Shown: positions 36,477-44,936 of the stretch, piece by piece | Layout of the letters: each line of letters begins with the position of its first letter | Position numbering within the stretch: the first letter of the stretch is position 1 | Source of the DNA: Amycolatopsis sp. AA4 | GTDB taxonomy: Bacteria > Actinomycetota > Actinomycetes > Mycobacteriales > Pseudonocardiaceae | Direction of reading: 5' to 3' | DNA length: 64,000 nt | Assembly (NCBI RefSeq): GCF_002796545.1 | Contig: NZ_CP024895.1 | Location: 186,001-250,000, forward strand | Made by a program: the position numbers and the translations under genes | Notes under the pieces: generated by a model | Seen by the model: the letters and a program-made list of their open reading frames with translations, nothing else | Database searches by the model: none | Told to the model about the DNA's origin: nothing

Positions 36477-36512
36477 CGTGGCCGGGCTCCCTGCGCAGGG
36501 AGCCCGGCCACG
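36477..36512 (-). terminator. Long perfect palindromic terminator
   Basis: An 18-bp uninterrupted inverted repeat centred at 36494/36495, 22 bases after the stop of 36534-37007. No U-run, as is common for actinobacterial terminators. Confidence 0.7.
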
Positions 36513-36533
36513 GGCAGGAGTGGAGGACGGCTG

Positions 36534-37007
36534 TCAGGACAGGTACGCCAGGACCAGCCACTGCGGCCGGTCCTGGCGCGGGGTGATGCCCAGCGCGGCG
36601 AGCGCGGCCGCGAGCCGCCGGTTCCGGAGTTCGAGGTCGGCCGGGTCGAACAGTTCGGCGGGGTTCAGCGGCATCGAATCGCCTTCCTCGACCGAGACGC
36701 TGCTCGTCGCGAGTGCGTAGGAAGTGTCGTTCGGGTCGCCGTGCCTGACGATGTGCACGTCGAGTGATTTTTCCGCTGCTTTTCTGCGGTCGTGGTAACC
36801 GTCGGCGTGCTGGTCGGTTTCGGTGAATCCCGCCAGTGCGGCGAGCAGGCGTCCGGTTGCCTCTTCGACGAAGTTGTCTTTGTCGCCGTCGATGTCGTGC
36901 CAGGCAATGGCCGGATGGCCGTGGTCGTCGGTCTCTTCGACTTTCCAGCCTCGTTCGTCGCCGCCGAGGTCGTAGCCGTAGGCCAGGATGGCGTCTGCGG
37001 TGTCCAT
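36534..37007 (-). CDS. Paralog family B member (AYGYDLGG protein)
   Basis: A 157-residue acidic protein; AGGAGG precedes ATG 37007. Family hallmarks: N-terminal ILAYGYDLGG-W, GFTETDQHADGYHDRRKAAE, PLNPAELFDPADL and C-terminal LAALGITPRQDRPQWLVLAY. Relatives: 41811-42299, 42381-42896, and decayed copies at 37045-37160 and 44055-44190. Function unknown. Between two single-gene terminators it is a small unit of its own. Confidence 0.7.
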   Translation of the reverse strand: MDTADAILAYGYDLGGDERGWKVEETDDHGHPAIAWHDIDGDKDNFVEEATGRLLAALAGFTETDQHADGYHDRRKAAEKSLDVHIVRHGDPNDTSYALATSSVSVEEGDSMPLNPAELFDPADLELRNRRLAAALAALGITPRQDRPQWLVLAYLS

Positions 37008-37044
37008 CGGTTCCTCCTGTGGTCGGTGTGTTCGGTGCTGCGGG

Positions 37045-37160
37045 TCAGCGGGACCGAGGCCGGGCTAGAGGTGCGCTGCGGTCAGCCCCGCTGGCCAGGA
37101 GCAGCCAGCGCGGCCGACCGTGGAGCGGACTCAGACCCAGCACGGTCGAGCGGGCGGGTC
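37045..37160 (-). pseudogene. 3' remnant of a family B gene
   Basis: The - strand reads VLGLSPLHGRPRWLLLASG, matching the C-terminal LDLTPLQERPRWLLLACWG of 42381-42896, with clear base-level identity. One base is lost before the old stop so the frame runs on. Nothing remains of the 5' part. It lies in the 319-base gap upstream of an intact family B gene. Confidence 0.65.
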
Positions 37161-37325
37161 CTCGCGCAGCCTCGCGGCGCCCGTAGCGAGCGGCCGGTGG
37201 GCGGCCGCGTCGCGGGTTCCCTCCGGGGATGGGTCGTGGGGACGTGGCGGGCCGGGAATGGCCCGGCCCGCCACGGATCAGGTCGGAGCGGGGATGCTCA
37301 GACCGTGGGCGAGGCCCGGCTCAGG

Positions 37326-38225
37326 TCACCGCGCAGCGAACGGGTGGAGGACGGCCGCGGCGAGCCGGACGTCGCCGTCGAAAGCGAGGGAGACCTCGCG
37401 AAGGCTCACGCCGTGCGCGCGCAGAGACGCTTGGCCGAATCGGACGCGGGCGCGGAGGTCGTCGGGGGTCCCGTAGCTCTCCGGGGTGCCCCAGCACTTG
37501 ACCACGCCTGCGGCCAGGCTGTGCACGACGGTGATGCCGCTGCGCCAGTCTTCGACGCCGAGCTCGCCGCCATCGCCGTAGCCGAGAAAGCCTTCTTGCG
37601 GGACGGGGTGGCCCAGCTGCTCGGGAACCGTCGCCCACTTGGCGATGGAGTCCAGCGGCCGGTAGCGCCCTTCGACCAGGCCGCGCGAGTACTCCTGCAC
37701 GGCACGGCGGGTTTCCTGGCTCCATCCCTCGGACGTCTCGGCGAGCAGCCCGCGAATCCCCGGCGCGACCTCGGACGCCGGGCCGTGGTCGCAGCTCGTG
37801 TTGAGCGCGGGCGGAAGGGCGGTCAGGTCCGCGACGTAGAATCCGGCCTTGCGGTCCTGCGTGCTCCACCCGGGCAGACGGTGCGGAAGCTGGTGCCGCA
37901 CCGCGTCTTCGAACAGCACACCGAGGTCGAGGACCATGTTGTCCGCGTCGTCCCGGCCGGTCCTGTCTTCGCTGCGCCACAGGTCTGCTTCGCCCGCGCG
38001 CACGCGCAGGACCCGGCAGGCTCCGTCGGACCCGTCGATCGCCTCGACCAGCAGAGAGGTCGCGGCGGGAAACTCCGCTCGCAGCAACGCGTAGGCATGC
38101 TGCAGAGTCCAGTGGACGTATTCCTCGACCGCGCGCCGGACTGCGCCGTGCGCGAGAAGGGCACGCTCACCGAGCACCGCGACGGACTCCAGCGGGCGGC
38201 AGGCGACGATATCTGGTGAATTCAC
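37326..38225 (-). CDS. Regulon paralog family A, member 2
   Basis: A 299-residue protein very close to 35342-36274 (EYVHWTLQHAYALLRAEFPA, YSRGLVEGRYRPLDSIA, VSLREVSLAFDGDVRLAAAV). GTG 38225 is the start; the leader ORF of element E6 ends in the same GTGA. A recent duplication is likely. Function unknown. Confidence 0.7.
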   Translation of the reverse strand: MNSPDIVACRPLESVAVLGERALLAHGAVRRAVEEYVHWTLQHAYALLRAEFPAATSLLVEAIDGSDGACRVLRVRAGEADLWRSEDRTGRDDADNMVLDLGVLFEDAVRHQLPHRLPGWSTQDRKAGFYVADLTALPPALNTSCDHGPASEVAPGIRGLLAETSEGWSQETRRAVQEYSRGLVEGRYRPLDSIAKWATVPEQLGHPVPQEGFLGYGDGGELGVEDWRSGITVVHSLAAGVVKCWGTPESYGTPDDLRARVRFGQASLRAHGVSLREVSLAFDGDVRLAAAVLHPFAAR

Positions 38226-38254
38226 GGAACGGTTTCCTTCGATTTCGTGGACAG

Positions 38255-38317
38255 GTTCAATCTGTTGCGGAGAAACGGGGGGGTCATTCCCGCTCTGCCG
38301 ACACCTCGTACTCTACA
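38255..38317 (-). promoter_or_regulatory. Leader element E6
   Basis: -10 TAGAGT (38310-38315), GGTGTCGGCAGAG, hairpin CGGG-AATGAC-CCCCG, then CAACAGATTGAACC. The ATG in the loop opens a 21-codon ORF (MTPPFLRNRLNL to ETVP) whose TGA overlaps the GTG of 37326-38225. The upstream box is degenerate (38367-38388). Confidence 0.75.
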
Positions 38318-38501
38318 TTCGATCGCGCAGAACAATGGGCTTCCGTGCACGGCCAATGCAACTGGGAACAAATTTTCTGCATCCCGGACGGGGTGCAATC
38401 CTCGGGCCGCTTCGCCCCGGTCGCGGGCGGATGCGCGGCGGTTGCGGTCCGGACGAACGAGAGGGGCGTGCGCAGTCTGCGTCCCTGCGGGGAACGCGAA
38501 G

Positions 38502-38532
38502 CGGGCCGGCGCCACATTGCGGCGCCGGCCCG
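38502..38532 (-). terminator. Terminator hairpin of 38565-38858
   Basis: A 12-bp GC stem with 7-base loop, 33 bases after the stop codon; weak T content after it. The rest of the 38318-38564 gap holds no gene. Confidence 0.65.
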
Positions 38533-38564
38533 GGGGACGAACGCGGTAACGCTGGCTTCGCCTG

Positions 38565-38858
38565 CTACATGTGGATGCCGCCGATGACGTCGTAGGCTTG
38601 GACGACTTTGGCTCCCGGGCTGACGTCGCCGATGCGGTTGACGACCTTTCCGGGCCGCGACGAGCGCCGGGCCGGGGCACCGTTCCCGGTCTGGGCGGTG
38701 TCGGCGGCGGGCTGGTCCTGGAAGCGCTCGCGCAGCGCCTTCATCGCCTGGGCAGCCGCCTGTCGGCCGCCGGAGTCGTTGACCGCGGCGGCGATGCCCA
38801 GAGCCTCTACCGCCAGGGCAATTTCGGAGTCGGACAGTTCCACAGTTGTGGTTGGCAT
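38565..38858 (-). CDS. Small hypothetical protein
   Basis: A 97-residue protein; GGGGGAAACCGC precedes ATG 38858. The N-terminal half is helical (VELSDSEIALAVEALGIAAA, AAAQAMKALRERFQDQ). The C-terminal half is basic and ends VVQAYDVIGGIHM. No family is recognised. Confidence 0.6.
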   Translation of the reverse strand: MPTTTVELSDSEIALAVEALGIAAAVNDSGGRQAAAQAMKALRERFQDQPAADTAQTGNGAPARRSSRPGKVVNRIGDVSPGAKVVQAYDVIGGIHM

Positions 38859-38975
38859 TGCGGTTTCCCCCTTCTCGATGTACGGATCATTTTGCTATGG
38901 CCACACGGCTCGGCGCCGGGCCGGAGAGGGCAGCGCCGTTCGGGCTTCCTGCCGCACCGCCTGGGGCGCGGATCG

Positions 38976-39251
38976 TCACTCCAGCACCGCCTTCGTCAGG
39001 GAGTACAGGTCGCGGGTGAACACCGGCGGCATCTTGCCCTCGAACTCGGGCGTCACGTGCGGGTGCACGCCACCGTCGCCGTATGCCTCGATGAAGTCGT
39101 TGACCCGGTGTGCGGCGCTCACCGGGTCCGGCAGGTGGTCGGTGTATTCGTCGATTCCGGGCGGGTGATCGGGCGACTGCTCGAACTCGTCGGGGTCGTC
39201 GGGCTGCACGGGCAGGATTGCGTGAGCCGTCGGGCTGGACGGGTTGGTCAT
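38976..39251 (-). CDS. Small acidic hypothetical protein
   Basis: A 91-residue protein; GGAGAAACCG precedes ATG 39251. It is acidic and Pro-rich (QPDDPDEFEQSPDHPPGIDEY) with a C-terminal FTRDLYSLTKAVLE helix. The upstream region is a degenerate leader: GGTGTCGGCGGGCAGAG remains, but the GTGACG loop and CAGATTGAAC are lost. Confidence 0.6.
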   Translation of the reverse strand: MTNPSSPTAHAILPVQPDDPDEFEQSPDHPPGIDEYTDHLPDPVSAAHRVNDFIEAYGDGGVHPHVTPEFEGKMPPVFTRDLYSLTKAVLE

Positions 39252-39299
39252 CGGTTTCTCCACTGGTTGTGCGACGGAATTCTGCGGGGCCGATTCGGG

Positions 39300-39339
39300 T
39301 CGCGCGAGGTGTCGCTCTGCCCGCCGACACCACACACGT
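39300..39339 (-). promoter_or_regulatory. Degenerate leader element (E7)
   Basis: TAACGT (39334-39339) followed by GTGTGGTGTCGGC as in the intact elements; the hairpin loop reads GCGACAC-like instead of GTGACG, and the decamer is absent. Confidence 0.45.
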
Positions 39340-39510
39340 TACGGACAATTCCGCGAACCGGACGATTGCCCGGCCCGACTGTTCCGGACAAAAGCAGATT
39401 CTCTGCTCTTATTTTCGAGAATCGCCGGTTCGTTTCCGGGACACGGAACTGTGCGGGAAACGGCCCGCGCGGGCAGGTGGCGTCCGCGACGCGGCCTGCC
39501 CGCGCCGGTG

Positions 39511-40662
39511 TCAGAACGGGGTGTTTTCGCGGTCGTAGCGGGCACGGGCCACGGGATCGCTGAGGACCTTGTACGCCTCCGCGACCTGTGCGAAGTCGTC
39601 CCTCGCGGCGGCGTGCTGCCGGGCGCTGGCGGTCGGGTCGAGGTCCGGGCGCAGCGAGCGGACGCGGGCGCGGTAGACGGCGTCGACCTCCGGGGGTTTC
39701 ACGGCGCGGTTCTGGGGAAGGCCCAGCCGCTCGTAGAGATTCGGCAGGCGCCCGGCGGGTTCGGCGGCGGGCGCGGCGCCGAACGGATCCGCGACGGCCA
39801 GGGCGACCAGGCGGACGTCGCCGCCGAACGCCTCGGAAACCTCGCGCAGGCGGACGCCGTTCCGCGCCAGAGAGCTCTGGAAGATCGGCACGATATGGTC
39901 CAGGGAATCGGCCGGGCCGTAGCCTTCGCCGGTTTCCCATACCTCGATCGCGCCCATGGCGAGGCCGTGCACGTAGGCGATGCCCTCCGTCCAGTGCGAG
40001 GCGGTGAGCGTGGCGTACTCGGCGCGGTAGGCGGGGGCCACGGTGGGGGCCAGCGCAGCGGGCACCGCTTCCCGCTCGGCGCTCTCGTCGAGTGGCAGGT
40101 AGCGGGCTTCGACCAGGCCGCGGCAGTACTCGCGGGCGGCGAGGGCGACCTGCCACGGCCACGAGTCCACGGTTTCCTGCACCACTCGGGAGATCCCGGT
40201 GGGGAGGCTGTCCTGCTGGTCCTGGGCGGGCACGGTCGGTACGGCGGTCAGGTCGAGCACATAGTGCCCGGGCTCGGCGGACTTCGGCGACCAGCCGGGC
40301 AGGGTTTTCGGCGGGTGGTACTGGAGCGCGTTGTCGATCTGCCAGCTGACGTCCTCGACGGCCTCGTCGGTCGCGTTCGGGGCGTCGGTCGCGGACGCGG
40401 CCTCGGCGGCGGTCCACAGCGGGTCTGCCCCGGCGTTCACGCTGACGATCCAGGCGCTGAGGGTGCGCCGCAGTCCGGTGTCCACGACCGCCGAGGTGGC
40501 GGCGGGGAACTGCTCACGCAGCGCCGCGTAGGCGTGCTGGAGGATCCAGTGGGCGCGTTCGACGGCGGCCTGCTCGACCGCCTCCTGCGCGGCGGTCGCT
40601 CGTCGTTCCAATTCGGACAGATGCTCGGAGGTTGTCCAGGAACGAGGGGTGGTCGGAGGCAT
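39511..40662 (-). CDS. Family A member fused to a C-terminal J-like domain
   Basis: A 383-residue protein. Residues 1-300 are family A (RAHWILQHAYAALREQFPAATS, YCRGLVEARYLPLD, VRLREVSEAFGGDVRLVALA). Residues about 313-383 form a J-domain-like unit: NLYERLGLPQNRAVKPPEVDA, YRARVRSLRPDLDP, then FAQVAEAYKVLSDPVARARYD. The HPD tripeptide that stimulates DnaK is RPD here, so Hsp70 activation may be lost. Other family members lack this domain. Its own leader (E8) drives it. Confidence 0.75.
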   Translation of the reverse strand: MPPTTPRSWTTSEHLSELERRATAAQEAVEQAAVERAHWILQHAYAALREQFPAATSAVVDTGLRRTLSAWIVSVNAGADPLWTAAEAASATDAPNATDEAVEDVSWQIDNALQYHPPKTLPGWSPKSAEPGHYVLDLTAVPTVPAQDQQDSLPTGISRVVQETVDSWPWQVALAAREYCRGLVEARYLPLDESAEREAVPAALAPTVAPAYRAEYATLTASHWTEGIAYVHGLAMGAIEVWETGEGYGPADSLDHIVPIFQSSLARNGVRLREVSEAFGGDVRLVALAVADPFGAAPAAEPAGRLPNLYERLGLPQNRAVKPPEVDAVYRARVRSLRPDLDPTASARQHAAARDDFAQVAEAYKVLSDPVARARYDRENTPF

Positions 40663-40693
40663 GAGAAAATAACCTTTCGGGATTCGCGGATGT

Positions 40694-40804
40694 GTTCAAT
40701 CTGGCGAGGCAGAGCGGGGCGTCACCCCCGCTCCGCCGACATCACCTACCGTACGGTCACGCCCGCGAGAAAAAACGAATCCGGGCGGGCTTTTCCATTC
40801 CGGA
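40694..40804 (-). promoter_or_regulatory. Leader element E8
   Basis: -10 TACGGT (40748-40753), GATGTCGGCGGAG, the longest stem of the set (GAGCGGGG-GTGACG-CCCCGCTC minus strand, 40712-40733), then CCAGATTGAAC (40694-40703). ORF MTPRSASPD ends in the TGA of the decamer. Possible shifted box near 40786-40804. Confidence 0.8.
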
Positions 40805-40813
40805 TCAGTTTTC

Positions 40814-41566
40814 TTACTCGGTCCCTGGCGCTCGGTTCTTCTTCGCCGCGCGGCGTTCGTTCTCTTGTGCTTGCCATTCGCTGAACCGGCGGCCGTCCAG
40901 GAGTTTCAAGAATTTCGGGATCCGGTTCGCGGACATTCCCACCGGTGCCTCGCCGAGCACGGCGAGGCGGTCGTCGCCGAGTTGCGAATGCCACCCGGCC
41001 GCCGCGATGGCTTCCTCGGAGGGGAAGACGTCGGCCATCCGGTCGGTCTTCGGGTCGAGGTCGGCGTCCTGGGTTCCGCCGAGAGAGAAGGTCCACAGGA
41101 AATTCGGCGGCGGGTCGGGGGCGACGAGCCGTCGGAAGCGGTCGAGTTCCTTGGTGTAGGCGTAGAAGTGGCTGTCGGGGCGGGCGCGCATGATCCGCAT
41201 CCACCGCAGCGTGTAGTCGTCGGAAAAGAAGTCGCCGGCGTCGTGCACGCGGATCCATTTCCCGTGAAAGCGCCGCGCGCCGAGTTCGGCTATCATCGCA
41301 TCTTCGAAGCCATCCGGGTCGTCGAGCACGAAGCGCAGGTTCGCTTGGTGCTTGCCGCGCACTTGCGGCCACAGATAAGCGCCGGAACGTGCGTAGCAGA
41401 CTTTGCTGCAAATGCCCGCGCTCGGGCACGTATTGTAGGTAGTGCCGTCGTCGAATCGACCGGCCCAGGCAGGAATGGTCCAATTCCACACGCCGATTTC
41501 TTTGAGCTGGCTGTTCTGGGTCAAGAGCCGCGCCGGGCGCTGCGCGCGACCTGGTTCATCGCTCAC
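40814..41566 (-). CDS. Gp88-like Cys-motif protein
   Basis: A 250-residue protein. GGAAGG eight bases before GTG 41566 sets the start. It has YNTCPSAGICSKVCYARSGAYLWPQVRGKHQANLRF, then KWIRVHDAGDFFSDDYTLRW and DSHFYAYTKELDRF, LGGTQDADLDPKTDR. The C-x5-C-x3-CYA arrangement and following motifs resemble the actinobacteriophage 'gene product 88' family. The three Cys could hold a metal or Fe-S cluster, by inference. The loop GTG of leader E9 is in frame and would add an N-terminal extension. Confidence 0.65.
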   Translation of the reverse strand: MSDEPGRAQRPARLLTQNSQLKEIGVWNWTIPAWAGRFDDGTTYNTCPSAGICSKVCYARSGAYLWPQVRGKHQANLRFVLDDPDGFEDAMIAELGARRFHGKWIRVHDAGDFFSDDYTLRWMRIMRARPDSHFYAYTKELDRFRRLVAPDPPPNFLWTFSLGGTQDADLDPKTDRMADVFPSEEAIAAAGWHSQLGDDRLAVLGEAPVGMSANRIPKFLKLLDGRRFSEWQAQENERRAAKKNRAPGTE

Positions 41567-41595
41567 GGGATTTCGCCTTCCGAACTGCTGGATTG

Positions 41596-41720
41596 GTTCA
41601 ATCTGTCGCGACATCCGAGGCGTCACCCTCGTCTGCCGACACCACCAACCTAGACAATCCGCGCAGACCCACGGCGCGAACGGGACCATTATTTTGTTTT
41701 TGTGGGCATTTTTCCGGGGA
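41596..41720 (-). promoter_or_regulatory. Leader element E9
   Basis: Clear box GTGGGCATTTTTCCGGGGA (41702-41720), -10 TCTAGG (41649-41654), GGTGTCGGCAGA, hairpin CGAGG-GTGACG-CCTCG (41616-41631), then CGACAGATTGAACC (41596-41605). The box starts 48 bases beyond the -10. Confidence 0.85.
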
Positions 41721-41810
41721 TTTTCGGCGCGGATTCCGAGTCTCGACAACGCGGCCCCGGGCCGGGCTCCGCGGTGCGGGCCCTGCCCGGGGCGGGTGCG
41801 GTCGCGCCGG

Positions 41811-42299
41811 TCAGCTGCCGTAGGCGAGCAGGAGCCAGCGCGGGCGGTCCTCTAGCGGGGTGAGGCCGAGCGCGCCGAGCGCGTCCGCGAGTCGGCGGTC
41901 CCGCCGCGTGAGGTCGGCCGGGTCGGACAGTTCGGCGGGGTTCACCGGCGTCGCGTCGCCGGCCTGCACGTCGATGGTGGTCGTCGCCAGGGCGTAGCAG
42001 GTGGAGTACCGGTCGCCGTGCATGACGAACTCCACGCCGAGGGACTTCTCCGCTGCTTTTTTGCGGTCGCGGTACCCGTCGGCATGCCGGTCGGTTTCGG
42101 TGAATCCGCCCAGCGTGGCGAGCAGGCGCCGCTCCGCCGCTTCGATGATGTCCTCGTCCTCGTCCTCGTCTTCGGTTTCGGGGTCGTACCAGGGGACCTT
42201 GGGCTGTTCGTAGTCCTCGGCCTGCTCGACTTTCCAGCCGTCTTCGCCGCCGCCGAGGTCGTAGCCGTAGGCGAGAGTGGCGCTTGCGGTGTCTCCCAT
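41811..42299 (-). CDS. Paralog family B member
   Basis: A 162-residue acidic protein; AAGGAGAACCACC precedes ATG 42299. It closely follows the family pattern (ATLAYGYDLGGGEDGWKVEQ, GFTETDRHADGYRDRKKAAEK, LGLTPLEDRPRWLLLAYGS) with an added Glu/Asp run near residue 45. It is tandem with 42381-42896. Confidence 0.7.
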   Translation of the reverse strand: MGDTASATLAYGYDLGGGEDGWKVEQAEDYEQPKVPWYDPETEDEDEDEDIIEAAERRLLATLGGFTETDRHADGYRDRKKAAEKSLGVEFVMHGDRYSTCYALATTTIDVQAGDATPVNPAELSDPADLTRRDRRLADALGALGLTPLEDRPRWLLLAYGS

Positions 42300-42380
42300 G
42301 GTGGTTCTCCTTCTGTGATCGGCGTGTTCGGTGATCCGGCGCAGCGCGCCCCGGAACGCGGGCGGGGCTGCGGCTCGGGG

Positions 42381-42896
42381 TCAGCCCCAGCAGGCCAGGA
42401 GCAGCCAGCGCGGCCGTTCCTGGAGCGGGGTGAGGTCCAGCGCGGTCATCGCGTCCGCGAGTCGGCGGTCCGAACGCTCGAGGTCGGCCCCCTCGGCAGC
42501 CAAGGCGGCGGGCTCCACCACGGCAGGGGTCTGTTCGATCGCGCAGGACGACCGCGCCGTGAGCGCGTACGAGGGCTGGGCCTCGCTGCCGTACTGGATG
42601 ATCGCGAGGCCGAGGATCTCTTGCATTGCCTCGTCGATGAAAAGCCCGTCGGGGTAGAGCTGGGCGATGAAGGGCTCGCGGACGCTCCACATGCCTTTGA
42701 CGTCGAGCCCGGCCAGCTTCTCGAGCAAGCGCCACTCGGCCTGAACGAGGAAATCGTCGTCCTCGCCGTGGTCCGCCTCGTACCATTCTGCGGCCAGCCG
42801 GTTTTTCTCGTCGGCTTCCTGCACCCGCCAGCCGTGTTTCTGCCCGCCGAGGTCGTAGCCGTAGGCGAGATAGGCAAATCCGATGTCTCGTCGCAT
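42381..42896 (-). CDS. Paralog family B member, divergent
   Basis: A 171-residue protein; GGGAGAACCGC precedes ATG 42896. It keeps FAYLAYGYDLGG-W at the N terminus and LDLTPLQERPRWLLLACWG at the end; the middle has been replaced (FIDEAMQEILGLAIIQYGSE). Its 3' end is the closest match of the remnant at 37045-37160. Confidence 0.7.
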   Translation of the reverse strand: MRRDIGFAYLAYGYDLGGQKHGWRVQEADEKNRLAAEWYEADHGEDDDFLVQAEWRLLEKLAGLDVKGMWSVREPFIAQLYPDGLFIDEAMQEILGLAIIQYGSEAQPSYALTARSSCAIEQTPAVVEPAALAAEGADLERSDRRLADAMTALDLTPLQERPRWLLLACWG

Positions 42897-43005
42897 GCGG
42901 TTCTCCCGTGATCGTGCGGGGCGGCGTGGGATTGCCTGCGCCCGAAATTCGCTGTCCCGTGTCGCCGGTCTATTTGCGGCGGCGTGCGGCAACTCCGAAG
43001 CGAGG

Positions 43006-43971
43006 TCAGTGCTGCAGCGAGTCGGCGGGGGCAGGACTCGTCTCCAGTTCGGCGAGGACAGAGTTGGCGGCCGTGCACACCTGGTCGACGTGGAAACGGG
43101 CCGCCTCAGCGAGCGCCGTGTTCTCGTCGGCGGGGAAGTCCAGTTCGGACCATCCGGAGGTGATCCCGACCAGGCGCTGGTCGCCGTGCTTGTTGTGCAG
43201 GACCACGCGGTATCCGGCGCTGTCGCTGTCGTCATCGCCGATGACCTGCAGGTCGATGCGGGGGTCACCGGTCAGCACGTGCTGGGCGAGAGCGTCGCAG
43301 ACAAGCACCGATAGGTCGTCGCCAGGTGCTTCGGCCGCGCGGTCGGGAAGCCTGCCCTCCCAGTCCTCAGGGCGGCTGACCCACTGCGTCAAGGCGGCTT
43401 CGTCGACGGCGAACGGGATCGGATCGTCTTGTGCCACGACGAATGCGGGCGAAGTGTGCGCGGGCGGGAGGGGAACCGGGTGCCAGTGCACTTCCTCAGC
43501 GGAGACCAGGTTGCAGCACGCGTGGACGTGGTAGACGGGATTGAGCCCGGCCGCCGTGCCTTCCTGGACGCATTCTTCGTGGATGGCTGCGGTGAAGTCC
43601 GCGATCTCGCCGTTGTCGTCCCGGATCAGGTAGATCCCCGCCCCGTCTGCTGTGCGCGCGATCAGATAGCGGTAGCCCTGGTCGGCGAGCCGCGTGGCGG
43701 CAGGGCCGGGAAGGGAGGCCAGCACCGCGGCGACCGCAGGTTCCTTGGCCACGGCACCGCACTGGTCGCATCGCTCGTCGATGCCGACCATGGCTCCGCA
43801 TTTCCAGCACCGGTCCCTCAGTCCTGCCGCGATTGCGAGTTCGTCGAGCCACGGCAGGTGGCGGCCGTCTGCTGCGGCGTAGAGCCGCTGCAGGACTTCG
43901 TCGGGGGTGATGGTCTGCGATGTTCCGATGTCGTCGCCCTCGGCGCGGACGGCGTTGGCGGTGTCTCCCAT
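43006..43971 (-). CDS. Hypothetical protein with zinc-ribbon-like motif behind a family B 5' region
   Basis: A 321-residue protein. The first 16 residues (MGDTANAVRAEGDDIG) and the DNA upstream match the start of family B genes (MGDTASATLAYGYDLGG), while the rest is unrelated. Residues about 54-75 have CWKCGAMVGIDERCDQCG, a zinc-ribbon. A central YHVHACCNLVSAEEVHWH is His/Cys-rich. AGGAGAAACA precedes ATG 43971. It looks like a gene that has taken over a family B promoter and start. Confidence 0.7.
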   Translation of the reverse strand: MGDTANAVRAEGDDIGTSQTITPDEVLQRLYAAADGRHLPWLDELAIAAGLRDRCWKCGAMVGIDERCDQCGAVAKEPAVAAVLASLPGPAATRLADQGYRYLIARTADGAGIYLIRDDNGEIADFTAAIHEECVQEGTAAGLNPVYHVHACCNLVSAEEVHWHPVPLPPAHTSPAFVVAQDDPIPFAVDEAALTQWVSRPEDWEGRLPDRAAEAPGDDLSVLVCDALAQHVLTGDPRIDLQVIGDDDSDSAGYRVVLHNKHGDQRLVGITSGWSELDFPADENTALAEAARFHVDQVCTAANSVLAELETSPAPADSLQH

Positions 43972-44054
43972 TGTTTCTCCTTCTGTGGTCGGTGCGTCCG
44001 GTGCTGCGGGACGGGCCGCTCCGGCGGCCGTGTGTGGGGTCGGGCTCCGCGGGG

Positions 44055-44190
44055 GCCGCCGGAGTAGTGCGTGAGCAGCCACTGCGGTCGGTCCTGCAGC
44101 GGAGTCAGGCCGAGTGCGTTATCGCGGCGCCGAGCTGGCGATCGCGGGGATCGAGTTCGCTGCGGTCGGTTGGTGCGTGTGAAAGCCGCA
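44055..44190 (-). pseudogene. Decayed 3' end of a family B gene
   Basis: The - strand encodes SELDPRDRQLGAAI in one frame, then ALGLTPLQDRPQWLLTHY in another, corresponding to ADLTRRDRRLADAL and LGLTPLEDRPRWLLLAY of the intact genes. A frameshift near 44115-44125 and the missing 5' part show decay. Confidence 0.65.
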
Positions 44191-44240
44191 GCGATGGCGC
44201 ACGCGCGGATTTCCCGCGCCTGCGCCAAAGCGGCTTGCGA

Positions 44241-44573
44241 CTATCTCGTTTTGCTCCGGTACGTAGCGTCGTCGGCAACCGTGATGGTCACGGCCGCGAG
44301 GAACCCCGATGCGTCAACGGTCACGCCGTCGGGCAGCTGGTCCAGCCGAATGTATCCGCCGACCGCGATGCCCATTTGCTTCAGGACACCTCTGAGGGCA
44401 CGCGGGAAAAGGTCGCTGTTCGCGAGTCCGCGCAATGTTGCATGGCTTCGGAACTCGGACATCGCGCAATGCCGAATGCCGATTTCGGGCACCTTGATGC
44501 GCGTGTAGTCACACGTCCCGTCAACGTTGTACAGCGTCTCGGGTTTCGCGCGAAACTTGATAGTTGCTGGCAT
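44241..44573 (-). CDS. Small hypothetical protein
   Basis: A 110-residue protein; AAAGGAAAGCT precedes ATG 44573. It is beta-rich (MPATIKFRAKPETLYNVDG) and ends with VTVDASGFLAAVTITVADDATY. G+C is lower than in its neighbours, perhaps a separate acquisition. No family is recognised. Confidence 0.6.
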   Translation of the reverse strand: MPATIKFRAKPETLYNVDGTCDYTRIKVPEIGIRHCAMSEFRSHATLRGLANSDLFPRALRGVLKQMGIAVGGYIRLDQLPDGVTVDASGFLAAVTITVADDATYRSKTR

Positions 44574-44645
44574 AGCTTTCCTTTCGTCCGCGTTGGTCTA
44601 GCTGCCATGGCGAACGCGCGGGCTTCCCGCGCGCCACAGAGGCGC

Positions 44646-44876
44646 CTAGGCCACGTTCTCGACCGTGTGAAGGCCGTCGCTGTCGAGTGACACGCGCATA
44701 TCCAGATCTCGGCATGTATCGCACTCATTGATATGGGCCACGACCTCGTCCGGTGTGGCGTCGGGGATTCCGTCGTTCAAGTGGGCGGATGTCTCGAACT
44801 TGAGAAACAGGTCGTCACACTCGATCGGCCCCCACCAGTGAACATCGCCGTGTGCCCACAACGATTTCTCATTCAC
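44646..44876 (-). CDS. Small Cys-containing hypothetical protein
   Basis: A 76-residue protein; GGGAGAG six bases before GTG 44876. It contains WWGPIECDDLFLKFETSAHL, EVVAHINECDTCRDLDMRV and ends in VENVA. HINECDTC with the upstream Cys resembles an anti-sigma-like zinc finger (H-x3-C-x2-C), but it is too short for a full anti-sigma factor. A variant of the regulon promoter precedes it. Confidence 0.6.
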   Translation of the reverse strand: MNEKSLWAHGDVHWWGPIECDDLFLKFETSAHLNDGIPDATPDEVVAHINECDTCRDLDMRVSLDSDGLHTVENVA

Positions 44877-44936
44877 GCTATTCTCTCCCGCCGCGTATTT
44901 CGAGATGCCGGTTCCCGACCGGCTTACGCCACCTAA

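Noticed and set aside
44646..44876. Anti-sigma factor
   Set aside because: HINECDTC is similar to a zinc anti-sigma motif, but the protein is only 76 residues, has no membrane segment, and no sigma factor is nearby.
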